DNA from: JAVHLK01 sp043806215
GTDB lineage: Bacteria; Desulfobacterota; Desulfomonilia; Desulfomonilales; Desulfomonilaceae
Assembly: GCA_043806215.1 (NCBI GenBank)
Contig: JAZDHD010000387.1
Span: 1 to 39,568 of the forward strand
DNA: 39,568 nt
Reading direction: 5' to 3'
Shown: piece after piece, positions 31,874 through 39,568 of the stretch
How the letters are laid out: every line of letters starts with the position of its first letter
How positions within the stretch are numbered: position 1 is the first letter of the stretch
Made by a program: the position numbers and the translations under genes
The notes under the pieces: generated by a model
What the model saw: the letters and a program-made list of their open reading frames with translations, nothing else
Database searches by the model: none
What the model was told of the DNA's origin: nothing

Positions 31874-34225
31874 ATGGAGCATCGAGAAGCTCACCCCAAG
31901 AGGTCTGTCGGCCAACTGCTCGCGTGGCTCCTTTTTTGCGCAGTGTGTGTGCAGTTTGCCCTTTCCCAGTGGCATTTCACCGTAATCGACGGCGAGAAGA
32001 CAAATCTCTTTTTCGGCGTGATTGCTTCACTGGCCTTCTTCGCTGCCATACCGACAGCGCGGAAAGGTCATGTCCGTGCCGGCTCCATTGAAATCGCCGT
32101 CTCCTTCGTACTGCTCGGGCTGGCCGCAGCGAGCGGGTTGCACAGTGCAATCCCCATGAGCTCATCCGCACGCGCGTTTGTCCTCATGTCTACGGGCCTC
32201 GGCGGTTTCTGGTGCTCGAGGATATTGCTGAACACCACGTCGAGACAAAGAGCTTTCGTCTGGTTGTGCACCGCCATACTCGCGGCACTGATCAGCCTCG
32301 GTTTAATAAGCCAGGTGTTGTTCGGAAAGCCCACTTCGCTTATCTCCGTCCTGTACTACAATGCGCACCACCTCGCTCACATGCTCCTTCTCCTGGCTTT
32401 TGCCCCATTGGCACTCATCGGCTCGAAACGCCGGCTGCAAATACCGCTCGGGCTGGTCCTTCTCGTTTCGGCAGCCGTGGTGCTCTTCTACTGCGCCACT
32501 GCCGAAGCCGTCGCATCGGCCGTGTTGTTGGCTCCTCTGATTATCGTTGTCGTAACGTTCTCGGTAAATGGATCCCGGGCCGTCGGCCTTGCGCTGGCGT
32601 TGCTGACCTTGCTTGTTGCGGCCGGCGCTCTTTATGTGAACTATGCCTCTACGGAAGGGTTTTCCAATCCCAAATACCAGGCTTACCGCGTAGAATCCTA
32701 TCCATTCTCCTGGCACGTCGCGAAGAGCCGGCCATTACTGGGCGTAGGCCTGAGAGCCCCCAGGGACGATCTCGTGGAGGACTACGAACCCCGCCATCCA
32801 CAACTTACCCGGAAGGAGTTTCGAGATCAGGTGGCGGATCTGGTGACGCCGGAGAACAACTTTCTTGCCCTATTGACCGGTTGCGGCATCCCGTTCACGG
32901 TAATCTACGCGGCCGCACTGTTGATCCTGCTGTTCCGACTGGTCAGGAGCGTCGAGAGGCCTCCTCCGGAACTGTATTTCCACCCGGTAGTCCTCTTGGT
33001 TGCCGTAACCGGGAGCTTGTTGCACTCCGTCACCACGGATACCATGCTTCACGCCCAGCTGTGCTGGTTTTTTCATATTCTTCTGGGACTCATACCCAAA
33101 CCTTCCGGACAACGGTTGGAGCAGAAGAGAAGCAGCTGGAGATCCGTGGCGTTTCGATCCGCCGGCGTGGTTGCGGCGGTGATTCTCGGGATTGTCGTGG
33201 GAACCCACCCGGCATTGGCCCCCGGCAAGCTGGATCCGTCTTCGTATCTCGAAAATCTTCCCATCATTTCAGCATTTTCCAAAACCGACGACAAAAAGGA
33301 AGCAGCGTCATCCCCGGCCCAAAAGACATCACAACCCGCTCCTGTCCTTCCCGGGTCACTCTTGGTCAAGTTGGACAATCTCGATGTGGGGAAGGAGCGT
33401 TGGCAGGTGGCGTTTGTCTTGGACAATTCAGAGTCCATGGCAAGTCGCTCCGATCAGTGGCCGACAGGTAGATTGCAGACGGCAAAAGGCCTCATAGGGC
33501 AAGTCTCGGAGGCTCTGCCGCCCAATTCTCGGATTGCGGTGCGCAGTTTCACCGGCGAGATCTCCTTGAAGATGGGATCTCACGAGATCCCCCTCACCGT
33601 CAGTCAACGGATCTACGGATGGGCGCAGACACCATTCGGCGGTTTAGCCGGAAGCCTTGAAAAGATAACGCCGCTCGACCGGCCAATCGACCCGTGCACG
33701 GCCGTGGAGATCTCGAGTAAGAGGGATTTCGACGCAGGGGGGGCCTACGCGCCGAGAATTGTGCTCCTCACGGACGGCGGGAACGCCTGCACCTCTTCGG
33801 CCTCCGCCGAGATTCTCCGGAAAGGAAAAGACAGGACGATTGGGTCCGTAGATGTGGTTGCATTGGGTATGGACCCGGCGAACAAGGAAACGTTCTCGAA
33901 ACTGAGTAAGGACACCAACGGGACTTTCCTCGATGTGGCGCTTCCAGCCCGGGTGAAGGAACTATTGGCCCATTACGCCAAGGTTCTTCAAGTATCCAAG
34001 CCCCTGACGATGGAGATTTCGGGAACGGGCGGCGTACGAAAAGCGGTTGTGGGCGAACGGATTGTGTTGCCTCCCGGGCTGTACTCACTCTGGTTGCCGC
34101 GTGACCTGAACGCGGCCCAATCCGAGCAGAAGATCGACAGGATCGAGGTCTCGCCGGAAAAGCTGACGACCGTCACTCTTTCCAGGCAGGACGGTCGCCT
34201 GACGGTGAGCACCACCCGTCGTTGA
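31874..34225 (+). CDS. O-antigen ligase/polymerase-like membrane protein fused to a von Willebrand A domain
   Basis: From ATG 31874 (TCAGGATACGCA upstream) the product is 783 residues. Residues 15-430 have about twelve membrane segments and the O-antigen ligase (Wzy_C/WaaL-like) pattern: NAHHLAHMLLLLAFAPLALI, a periplasmic loop with SWHVAKSRPLLGVGLRAP and TPENNFLALLTGCGIP. After one more membrane segment and a linker (about 450-500), residues 510-700 are a VWA domain: VAFVLDNSESMASRS with the metal-site D517-x-S519-x-S521, and IVLLTDGGNAC with D634. Residues 710-783 form a small all-beta region. VWA domains bind protein ligands through Mg2+. Ligases normally attach glycan to lipid or protein; here the VWA could present or recognise the acceptor on the periplasmic side. 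I know no described protein with this pairing. Confidence 0.82.
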   Translation: MEHREAHPKRSVGQLLAWLLFCAVCVQFALSQWHFTVIDGEKTNLFFGVIASLAFFAAIPTARKGHVRAGSIEIAVSFVLLGLAAASGLHSAIPMSSSARAFVLMSTGLGGFWCSRILLNTTSRQRAFVWLCTAILAALISLGLISQVLFGKPTSLISVLYYNAHHLAHMLLLLAFAPLALIGSKRRLQIPLGLVLLVSAAVVLFYCATAEAVASAVLLAPLIIVVVTFSVNGSRAVGLALALLTLLVAAGALYVNYASTEGFSNPKYQAYRVESYPFSWHVAKSRPLLGVGLRAPRDDLVEDYEPRHPQLTRKEFRDQVADLVTPENNFLALLTGCGIPFTVIYAAALLILLFRLVRSVERPPPELYFHPVVLLVAVTGSLLHSVTTDTMLHAQLCWFFHILLGLIPKPSGQRLEQKRSSWRSVAFRSAGVVAAVILGIVVGTHPALAPGKLDPSSYLENLPIISAFSKTDDKKEAASSPAQKTSQPAPVLPGSLLVKLDNLDVGKERWQVAFVLDNSESMASRSDQWPTGRLQTAKGLIGQVSEALPPNSRIAVRSFTGEISLKMGSHEIPLTVSQRIYGWAQTPFGGLAGSLEKITPLDRPIDPCTAVEISSKRDFDAGGAYAPRIVLLTDGGNACTSSASAEILRKGKDRTIGSVDVVALGMDPANKETFSKLSKDTNGTFLDVALPARVKELLAHYAKVLQVSKPLTMEISGTGGVRKAVVGERIVLPPGLYSLWLPRDLNAAQSEQKIDRIEVSPEKLTTVTLSRQDGRLTVSTTRR

Positions 34226-34660
34226 TACGGTCCTCATGCCTCGTTCGGCTACTCTTGAGAGCCGGCGGAGTCCAAGTGCTCCGTTTCCTAATTGCGGTCG
34301 CACATTTTCGTCTCGCGGCCATGCTGGGTGCCGGCAAGAGCAAGATCCGGGCACGGAGGCCCGGGCTACGAAGGACTGTCATGAAGCCTTAGACCTGTTT
34401 CGTGGGGTCCCGCGGAACGCGGGATGCCCGTCATCTTCAAGGGCGGGCGCTGCCCGCCGCCTCCCCGGCGTAGGCCGGGGTCCAGGAAGAAGAGACCGGT
34501 TCCCGGCCCATGCCGGGAAGACGGTCCGAAGACGACCGGCAGGATGCCGGTCCCACTGAAGAGGGCGTCCCGGGCGATTCAGGCAACCCGAAGAATACCC
34601 CGCGGAACGCGGGGAGGCCGGCCTTACCGAGGCGGGGCCGGTTTCCGCTTGGACGTAAAC
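34226..34660. repeat. Composite intergenic repeat (modules B end, C, A)
   Basis: Bases 34262-34310 are an inverted B end; 34331-34427 are module C (near identical to 3239-3333). Bases 34422-34525 are module A (near identical to 1-110), with CCCCGGCGTAGGCCGGGG. Bases 34590-34640 carry the inverse of the CCGCGTTCCGCGGGGTATTC piece found in copies at 200 and 29720. The remaining bases to the next gene show nothing. Confidence 0.75.
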
Positions 34661-34784
34661 GTGCTTCCGCCGTGGAGTACCATCGATCGGAAGTCGCTTC
34701 TTCAATGGTGAAGCTGCTTCCCCAATGCGGAGACTCTCTCGGGTGCAGGAAATCTCATCTTCCCCGCAAGCAAACACTCCCCAC

Positions 34785-36491
34785 ATGAAACGGCCGAGTA
34801 CGTATGGCTCGATGTGGAAGCCTTTGATGGTCCTTACGGGCATCTGGGCCGCGATCATCGTCATCGTCAATCCCGTGGGCGAATTCATGATAAATGACGA
34901 CTGGGCCTTTGTCCGTTGCCTGGAGTCTCTCATGCGGGAGGGCCGGCTGGAAACCACGGGTCACGGTCCTTTGCACGCTCCCGGAGGACCGGCCCTGATC
35001 ACTCACTTGCTGTGGGGGCTCGCCTTTGTCAAAGCGGCCGGCTTTTCGCTCACCGTCCTGAGGCTGTCGGTTCTCACGCTCGGCGTTCTGGCGTCACTGG
35101 TCGTCTTTCTCCTTCTTCGCCGCTGCGGCGCTTCGACCGGCCTGAGCATGTTGGGGACGCTGTCGCTGGTGTTCAATCCGCTGTTCTTGTCCCAGTGTTT
35201 TTCGTTCATGACCGACATTACCTTCACAAGCTTCGCCCTCGTCTCGGTGTTGTTCTTTCACATCGGCGTCGAGAAGTCGAATACCGGGATCATTATCATC
35301 GGGTTGGCTTTCGCTCTCGCCGCCACGCTTACTCGCCAGTTGGGCTTGGCCCTCCCCATCGGGTTCGTCGCTGCGTGCTTCCTGCATCCGAAAGGCGAAG
35401 AGTTGGGAAGGCTCAAGATGACTTTGCTTGCGGCCGGGATCGCCGTCGTGCCGTGGATAGGTTACGAGATCTTTCTCCAGCAAGCGGGGAGTACTCCCAT
35501 CGTTGAGCACAGTATGCTTCGGAATGCAGTGAAGAACGCGTGCTCCATGGGCCCTCTCCGGTACGCGGATTTCCTCTTGCGGCACCTCCTCGTATCCACT
35601 CTGGGCTATGTGTGTTTCCTCATTTCTCCCGTATTGGCCCTGTACTACGGAACTTCTTGGTCTTCGGGGAGTTTCCGTTGCTTCGCAATCTGCCTCACCG
35701 CCGTGTTGTCGGCGTGTGAAGTGTCCTTGCTGCTCGGAATCGTGGATTTTCCGGTCATCATGAACGGTAACGTGATCTACAACCTCGGGATAGGCCCCAT
35801 TGTCCTGAGGGACACGTACATCATGGGACTGGAGCGCTCGGCTGCCCTACCCAAGGCCCTATATGCCGTCATCGTGTATTGGACAATCATTGCCGCTGCG
35901 GTCCTTGGTACTCTTGCGATACGCGGTTTCCGGGGTCCGAGCGGGCAGGCCCGAACTCCCGACGGGTCTGCAACCGGGTTCACGGCCGTTAACTGTGCAC
36001 TCACCGCTCTTGTTTACATGGCGGTCATCGTGCCCCTCCCCCCGTACGACCGATACCTGATCCTCCCCTGCGCTCTCCTGATCGTTTGGCTGGTCGCCGG
36101 CACGCCGTCTCCCAAGGCGTTCGTTCCGTCTCTCGGAACTGCCGTTTCGATTGCGGCACCGCTGATATGTCTGGCGGTTTTCAGCGTCTTCGGAACCCGG
36201 GATTTCCTGGAAATGAAGCGGAGCCTCTCCAACGCGCACGACTACGTGCTGAACGTGCTGAAGGTGAACCCGTGCCGTGTTGACGGGGGGTTCGAGTTTA
36301 ACGGCTATCATTGCTACAGGAAAGGGATGCCTCATCAAACGGGTTTGAGCTGGTGGTGGGTGGAGAAAGAGGAGTATCTTATTACGCTGGGGACGCTTCC
36401 CGGCTATCGGGTGGTCCGGACGTTCCCATTCCCGCGGTTGCTGGGACCCGATGGGGCAGTGCATCTTCTCGAACCGGCGAAAGACGAGTGA
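34785..36491 (+). CDS. GT-C/GT39-like multi-pass glycosyltransferase
   Basis: The product from ATG 34785 is 568 residues with about ten to twelve membrane segments. The first loop contains the acidic pair of GT-C enzymes (MINDDWAFVRCLESLMREGR), followed by LHAPGGPALITHLLWGLAF and LSLVFNPLFLSQCFSFMTD, as in dolichyl- or undecaprenyl-phosphate-sugar dependent transferases. An extracytoplasmic C-terminal section is rich in aromatics (NGYHCYRKG, LSWWWVEKEEYL). Neither ATG 34725, ATG 34785 nor ATG 34812 has a clear ribosome site; I chose 34785 because it places the first membrane segment near residue 12. It likely adds a sugar to lipid or protein on the outer face; acceptor unknown. Confidence 0.82.
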   Translation: MKRPSTYGSMWKPLMVLTGIWAAIIVIVNPVGEFMINDDWAFVRCLESLMREGRLETTGHGPLHAPGGPALITHLLWGLAFVKAAGFSLTVLRLSVLTLGVLASLVVFLLLRRCGASTGLSMLGTLSLVFNPLFLSQCFSFMTDITFTSFALVSVLFFHIGVEKSNTGIIIIGLAFALAATLTRQLGLALPIGFVAACFLHPKGEELGRLKMTLLAAGIAVVPWIGYEIFLQQAGSTPIVEHSMLRNAVKNACSMGPLRYADFLLRHLLVSTLGYVCFLISPVLALYYGTSWSSGSFRCFAICLTAVLSACEVSLLLGIVDFPVIMNGNVIYNLGIGPIVLRDTYIMGLERSAALPKALYAVIVYWTIIAAAVLGTLAIRGFRGPSGQARTPDGSATGFTAVNCALTALVYMAVIVPLPPYDRYLILPCALLIVWLVAGTPSPKAFVPSLGTAVSIAAPLICLAVFSVFGTRDFLEMKRSLSNAHDYVLNVLKVNPCRVDGGFEFNGYHCYRKGMPHQTGLSWWWVEKEEYLITLGTLPGYRVVRTFPFPRLLGPDGAVHLLEPAKDE

Positions 36492-36683
36492 GCGGTCCCC
36501 GGCGCAAATACGGCGAAATATTCCAGAGTAACGATCCCGGCTTTGGTAGCGCCGGCCTCCGTGCCGGTACTCTTTGATCATGCGCCCGGCAGACGCCGGG
36601 ACGCTACCGCGCATTTACGGAATCCGTGACCGTATTTGCGCCAACGACCACTTAGGTTTCCGTTACACAAGTACGGCGACGAA
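36492..36683. repeat. Intergenic repeat (module B)
   Basis: It contains TTGGTAGCGCCGGCCTCCGT at 36543, GCCGGGACGCTACCG, and the end GTGACCGTATTTGCGCCAAC...CACTTAGG (36626-36656). It fills the gap between convergent genes. Confidence 0.75.
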
Positions 36684-38432
36684 TCAAGAGCCCCCCGGCT
36701 CTCCCTGTGGGACGGGCATTCGCCCGAGAATCTTTCGAACGGATGTCTCATACGGTGCAAGCTCCAATGCCCGTTGCAGGTGAAGACGGGCCTTGCCCCC
36801 CCTGCCCTCCCGCAAGAGCAGAAGGCCGAGCTCCTTGTGAGCAAAGGCCAGATCCGGATTCAATGCGATTGCCTTCTCGAAAAAATGTTCGGCTCGGCTC
36901 GGATTTCCTATCTTCGCATAGGCATACCCGAGCGTAGCCAGTATGGCCGGCTGCCCCGGGGAGATTTCCCGGGCCCGTTCCAGGTGCCGGAGCGCCTCCG
37001 CGTACCTGCGCTCGAAGCACAAAGCCCATCCCAGATTTGAATAGGCTTGCGCGGCAGATCGGGTCTCCATAGCCTGTGAGAGCGGTGGAAACCGCTGAAC
37101 CGTATCCGTCCAGAAGCCGACCCTGTCGGACCAAATCAGTGCCTTGTTGTTCGTTGCAAGCCCCAAGAGTATGACCAGGCCAATGCAACCGGCACAGATT
37201 GCCGCCCCGACCGGTCGTTTCGCCCGGGATTGCCTCACCGACTCCAAGAGAACCCTCGTGCAATCGGCCGCAACGAGGAGAACACCGAACATGGGAAGCA
37301 CGGCTCGGTATCCAAAGAAACTGTACTGAGGTGCGAGAAGCGCTTCGGGAATAAGATTCACCACGAGGAAAAGAATTCCCACGCCGCCGAGGGGACTTCT
37401 TCTGATCAGTATTGCCCCTGCGGCCGTCAATGCAACCGCGCCTCCCACCGCTGCGAGGGTGATGGGGGGATCGATGAGAGAATATGCAACGACCTGAGGG
37501 CTCATGAGTTGTATGTTTGCGGGGAACGGAAAAAGGATCATCGAGATGTAGCGGAACATTACCCGGGCCTGGGTCAGGAGGACGCGTTCCGGAGTGATGC
37601 CGCTCTCCGCATAGTAGACCGAAATCGTGTTCAATACGCCGCCGGGTGCGTTGATCTCTCCGTGGGGATGTTGCAGGTAGGAGTTCACCTGGAATACGGC
37701 GGCGAGAACCGCGCCGTAAACCGCGATCCGAAGACACAGATCTCTCCATTGCGGTCGAAAGAAGGCGAGTTCGAACATGATGAGAACCACGGGGAGCGTC
37801 ACGCTGATTTCCTTGCTCAGCATGGCGCAGATGAAGAGAAAGAGACTCATTCCGTAACCGAATTTTTCGTGCCGTAACCGGCCGCTCCGCACCGAAAGAT
37901 ATGTGCCGAGGGATGCCAGGTAGAACAGGCCCGCCATGAGGGCCATCCTCTGCCAGACATACAACGTGACAAAGACCTGAAGAGGATGAACGAGATACAA
38001 CAGTCCCAGAGCAAAAGAGAGAATCTTCTTCCCGGTCGGACTTCCTCGACTCCAAATGCCGGGAAGCGTAAGGATTTGGAACAAGAGCACCGAGGCTGCA
38101 ACGGCGGAGGCTGCGAGGATTGCCGCGTTGACGGCACGGTAATAGCCCGATAGGGTTCCAAAGGCCAAATAGTTCACATAGAAAGTCAGTATGGGGAGCG
38201 GACGCTGGGGAAACATCTTAAGAGCTGACACCAAGCCTTGGTCGAATAGATGCCTTCTTGTTTCCAGCTTGGCCGCACTGTCATAGTAAAAAGGAGTATC
38301 GAATCCATCGTAGTAGATCACCAATGCCACGAGAAGAAAGACAACGTACGCAGCAAGGGCGGTGCTACAGACCGGCACCGTCTCATGCCCCATTCCGCCG
38401 CTTGGATCCGTGCCGCCGCTTCCGCAAGTCAA
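36684..38432 (-). CDS. GT-C-like membrane protein with three TPRs (TMTC-like, short paralogue)
   Basis: This 582-residue protein starts at TTG 38432, eight bases after GAGGAG; the in-frame ATG 38393 has a much poorer site. Residues 22-430 parallel the large protein at 11319-14309: RPLPILTFYVNYLAFGTL, HPLQVFVTLYVWQRMALMA, MLSKEISVTLPVVLIMFEL and LLAPQYSFFGYRAVLPMFG occur in the same order. The TPR part is cut down to three repeats (residues about 465-570, for example YSNLGWALCFERRYAEALRH). The shared layout suggests the same chemistry, putatively O-glycosyl transfer from a polyprenyl-phosphate sugar, with a different protein-binding range. It is transcribed toward the GT39-like gene. Confidence 0.82.
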   Translation of the reverse strand: MTCGSGGTDPSGGMGHETVPVCSTALAAYVVFLLVALVIYYDGFDTPFYYDSAAKLETRRHLFDQGLVSALKMFPQRPLPILTFYVNYLAFGTLSGYYRAVNAAILAASAVAASVLLFQILTLPGIWSRGSPTGKKILSFALGLLYLVHPLQVFVTLYVWQRMALMAGLFYLASLGTYLSVRSGRLRHEKFGYGMSLFLFICAMLSKEISVTLPVVLIMFELAFFRPQWRDLCLRIAVYGAVLAAVFQVNSYLQHPHGEINAPGGVLNTISVYYAESGITPERVLLTQARVMFRYISMILFPFPANIQLMSPQVVAYSLIDPPITLAAVGGAVALTAAGAILIRRSPLGGVGILFLVVNLIPEALLAPQYSFFGYRAVLPMFGVLLVAADCTRVLLESVRQSRAKRPVGAAICAGCIGLVILLGLATNNKALIWSDRVGFWTDTVQRFPPLSQAMETRSAAQAYSNLGWALCFERRYAEALRHLERAREISPGQPAILATLGYAYAKIGNPSRAEHFFEKAIALNPDLAFAHKELGLLLLREGRGGKARLHLQRALELAPYETSVRKILGRMPVPQGEPGGS

Positions 38433-38766
38433 GACTTGTGCTCCTCAAATCGCCGCTTACGGCTTGCGTCCCCCTCCCCTTTCGATCCGTCGAGACCTAA
38501 CCGGGGAACAGGCCGCTCTTCTCTGCGCCTGATCTTATCACATCTCGCGAGTGTGTTTTTTTGGTTGAAATTCTCTCTTAACGGTAGTAGCCTGTAACGC
38601 GGTGGCTCTTGGGCGAGACGACGGGCCGATGGTCCCCGTAAATGCAGGCGCCTCGTCCGTTGGAAATGATCGAACGTGAACCAAGGCGGGTGCGGAACCT
38701 GCGACGCCTTAATAACGGAATCGGAAGTCGTCAACAGATGTATTCTGTCAAAGGGAGGGATGGCTA
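38433..38766. other. Divergent upstream region
   Basis: No gene is seen between the divergent TTG and ATG starts. The 3' end holds the strong ribosome site GGGAGGGATGGCTA for the small lipoprotein gene. No clear promoter pair was found on either strand. Confidence 0.35.
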
Positions 38767-38928
38767 ATGAAGAAAATTGAATCGGTCTTCAAGGGCGGTT
38801 TTCTTGGCCGGGCGACGGCGGGGACGCGCACCGACAGATTTTTTTGGTACGCGTTGTTGCTGGTTCCGGCACTGACGGTGCTCATGATGGCATGCGGCAG
38901 TGGCGGCGGCGGCGGCGGCGGAAGCTGA
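38767..38928 (+). CDS. Mini-lipoprotein ending in poly-Gly (hypothetical)
   Basis: ATG 38767 lies seven bases after GGGAGGG. The 53-residue frame reads MKKIESVFKGGFLGRATAGT, then RTDRFFWYALLLVPALTVLM and MACGSGGGGGGGS. It combines a long charged N-region, one hydrophobic helix (residues 26-42), a lipobox-like M-M-A-C with Cys43, and then almost nothing but glycine. An Lgt gene is 9 kb away, so Cys43 could be lipidated. Other possibilities are the start of a lipoprotein truncated in the Gly repeat (slippage of GGC units), or a small protein whose Gly tail is a sorting signal. No downstream frame continues convincingly. Confidence 0.55.
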   Translation: MKKIESVFKGGFLGRATAGTRTDRFFWYALLLVPALTVLMMACGSGGGGGGGS

Positions 38929-39327
38929 TCACCGTCTTTTGGTGCCGGATCGCGTCAATAGCGGAACGGAGCAATTGTCTCTCCGGCATGCTCACGGCAA
39001 AGGCCGCCGGTTTTCAATGGCGGGCTCGCCGTGGACGACTAGGTGTACGATACGCGCCGAAAGATACGACTGAGAACTCTGATTCCAGTCGTGGCTTTTG
39101 GCGTTTGTCGTTTTGGGCTAAGTGTTTTATGGCATAAATACGGTCACGCATTCAAGGCAACGATCCCGGCTTTGGTAGCGCCAGCCTCCGTGCCGGTACT
39201 CTTTGATCATGCGCCCGGAACGCCGGGACGCTACCGGGCCTTCACACGAACACGACAACGTATTTACGCCAACGCACCACCAGGCCAAAGGATATCTGCA
39301 ACCGGCGGGGAAAGGATCGGCCGAAAG
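38929..39327. repeat. Gap with inverted and direct module B ends
   Basis: Bases 39119-39147 are an inverted B end (TTATGGCATAAATACGGTCAC). Bases 39160-39240 carry TTGGTAGCGCCAGCCTCCGT and CGCCGGGACGCTACCGG, and 39254-39285 a degraded B end. Bases 38929-39118 show no gene or repeat that I recognise. Confidence 0.6.
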
Positions 39328-39568
39328 TTGGGAGAAGACAACCACGACGTTGGAGGGCCTCACTCTCGCCGGGCCTCGGAAGGAGACAGCGACTCCAAGA
39401 GACGATCAAGAGCCCTGAGATTTCTCGCGGTAACCGTAGGCCTTGTCGTCATCCTAGCCATTGTCGGGCTACCGCTCATTGAACGCCTCCTCACTCTGTA
39501 TTGGAAAACTCCCCAGGATGCCGATATTCCGCACGACATCAAGGCCATGGTATCCGACGATCTTTTGG
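39328..39568 (+). CDS. 5' part of a membrane-anchored protein (cut by the window edge)
   Basis: An open frame runs from TTG 39328 (AAAGGA eleven bases upstream) to the window end, 80 codons. It has a charged N-terminus (GEDNHDVGGPHSRRASEGDS, SKRRSRALRF), one membrane segment (FLAVTVGLVVILAIVGLPLI, about residues 33-55) and then a soluble part (LYWKTPQDADIPHDIKAMVS). This is the layout of a type II-anchored periplasmic protein. Family unknown; the start codon is provisional. Confidence 0.5.
   Translation, partial: MGEDNHDVGGPHSRRASEGDSDSKRRSRALRFLAVTVGLVVILAIVGLPLIERLLTLYWKTPQDADIPHDIKAMVSDDLL

Noticed and set aside
38844..39137. Continuation of the mini-lipoprotein by frameshift in the GGC run
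   Set aside because: The other frame gives a poly-Arg run followed by a sequence without secretory or family features; a frameshift cannot be supported.

Overview
The window looks like chromosomal DNA of a GC-rich, Gram-negative, probably strictly anaerobic bacterium of the former Deltaproteobacteria (a Desulfomonile/Syntrophobacter-like relative is my guess; no rRNA or tRNA is present to test it). The reasons are a ferredoxin/geranylgeranyl-reductase pair, a 6-hydroxynicotinate-reductase-like Fe-S protein, DUF4388 and PilZ regulators, a transaldolase/phosphoglucose isomerase fusion, Lgt, and many O-antigen-type membrane proteins. I see no phage, transposase, CRISPR array, rRNA or tRNA.

Layout. 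1-5.2 kb: UPF0280 protein and Fe-S reductase-like pair (-), a 59-residue Rho-N/SAP-like protein (-), and a membrane-anchored HtrA-like protease (+). 5.2-8.0 kb: Tal-Pgi fusion (-). 8.6-19.5 kb: a surface-glycan or glycoprotein cluster, all on +. It holds a methyltransferase/GT2 fusion, a second methyltransferase, a large GT-C-like membrane protein with 13 TPRs (TMTC-like), a secreted FecR-domain protein whose C-terminal half has threonine at every third residue, another multi-pass GT-C-like protein and a PIG-L deacetylase. 19.5-23.6 kb: glutaredoxin-like protein, DUF2335 pair, a decayed regulator, a small secreted protein and a ThiS-ThiF fusion. 24-28.5 kb: a double-receiver/DUF4388 response regulator, three paralogous PilZ-like proteins and a DUF89 protein. 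28.8-31.4 kb: Lgt, geranylgeranyl reductase and ferredoxin (-). 31.8-38.4 kb: an O-antigen-ligase-like protein fused to a von Willebrand A domain (+), a GT39-like protein (+) and a second TMTC-like TPR protein (-). The end carries a poly-Gly mini-lipoprotein and the 5' part of a membrane-anchored protein cut by the window edge.

Most long intergenic gaps are filled by a composite family of palindromic repeats sharing the cores TAGCGCCGGCCTCCGTGCCG and CGACCGTATTTACGCCATAG. Copies lie in both orientations, and some contribute a ribosome-binding site or a stop codon to a gene.

The most interesting system is at 11.3-19.5 kb. A secreted scaffold with about 90 Thr-ending tripeptides sits between two GT-C-type membrane enzymes and beside a polyprenyl-phosphate-sugar-synthase-like GT2 and a sugar deacetylase. 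This fits, by inference only, a dedicated Thr-O-glycosylated surface protein. The O-antigen-ligase/VWA fusion at 31.9-34.2 kb is the second unusual item. Starts were chosen by Shine-Dalgarno match, so several genes are shorter than the longest open frame.
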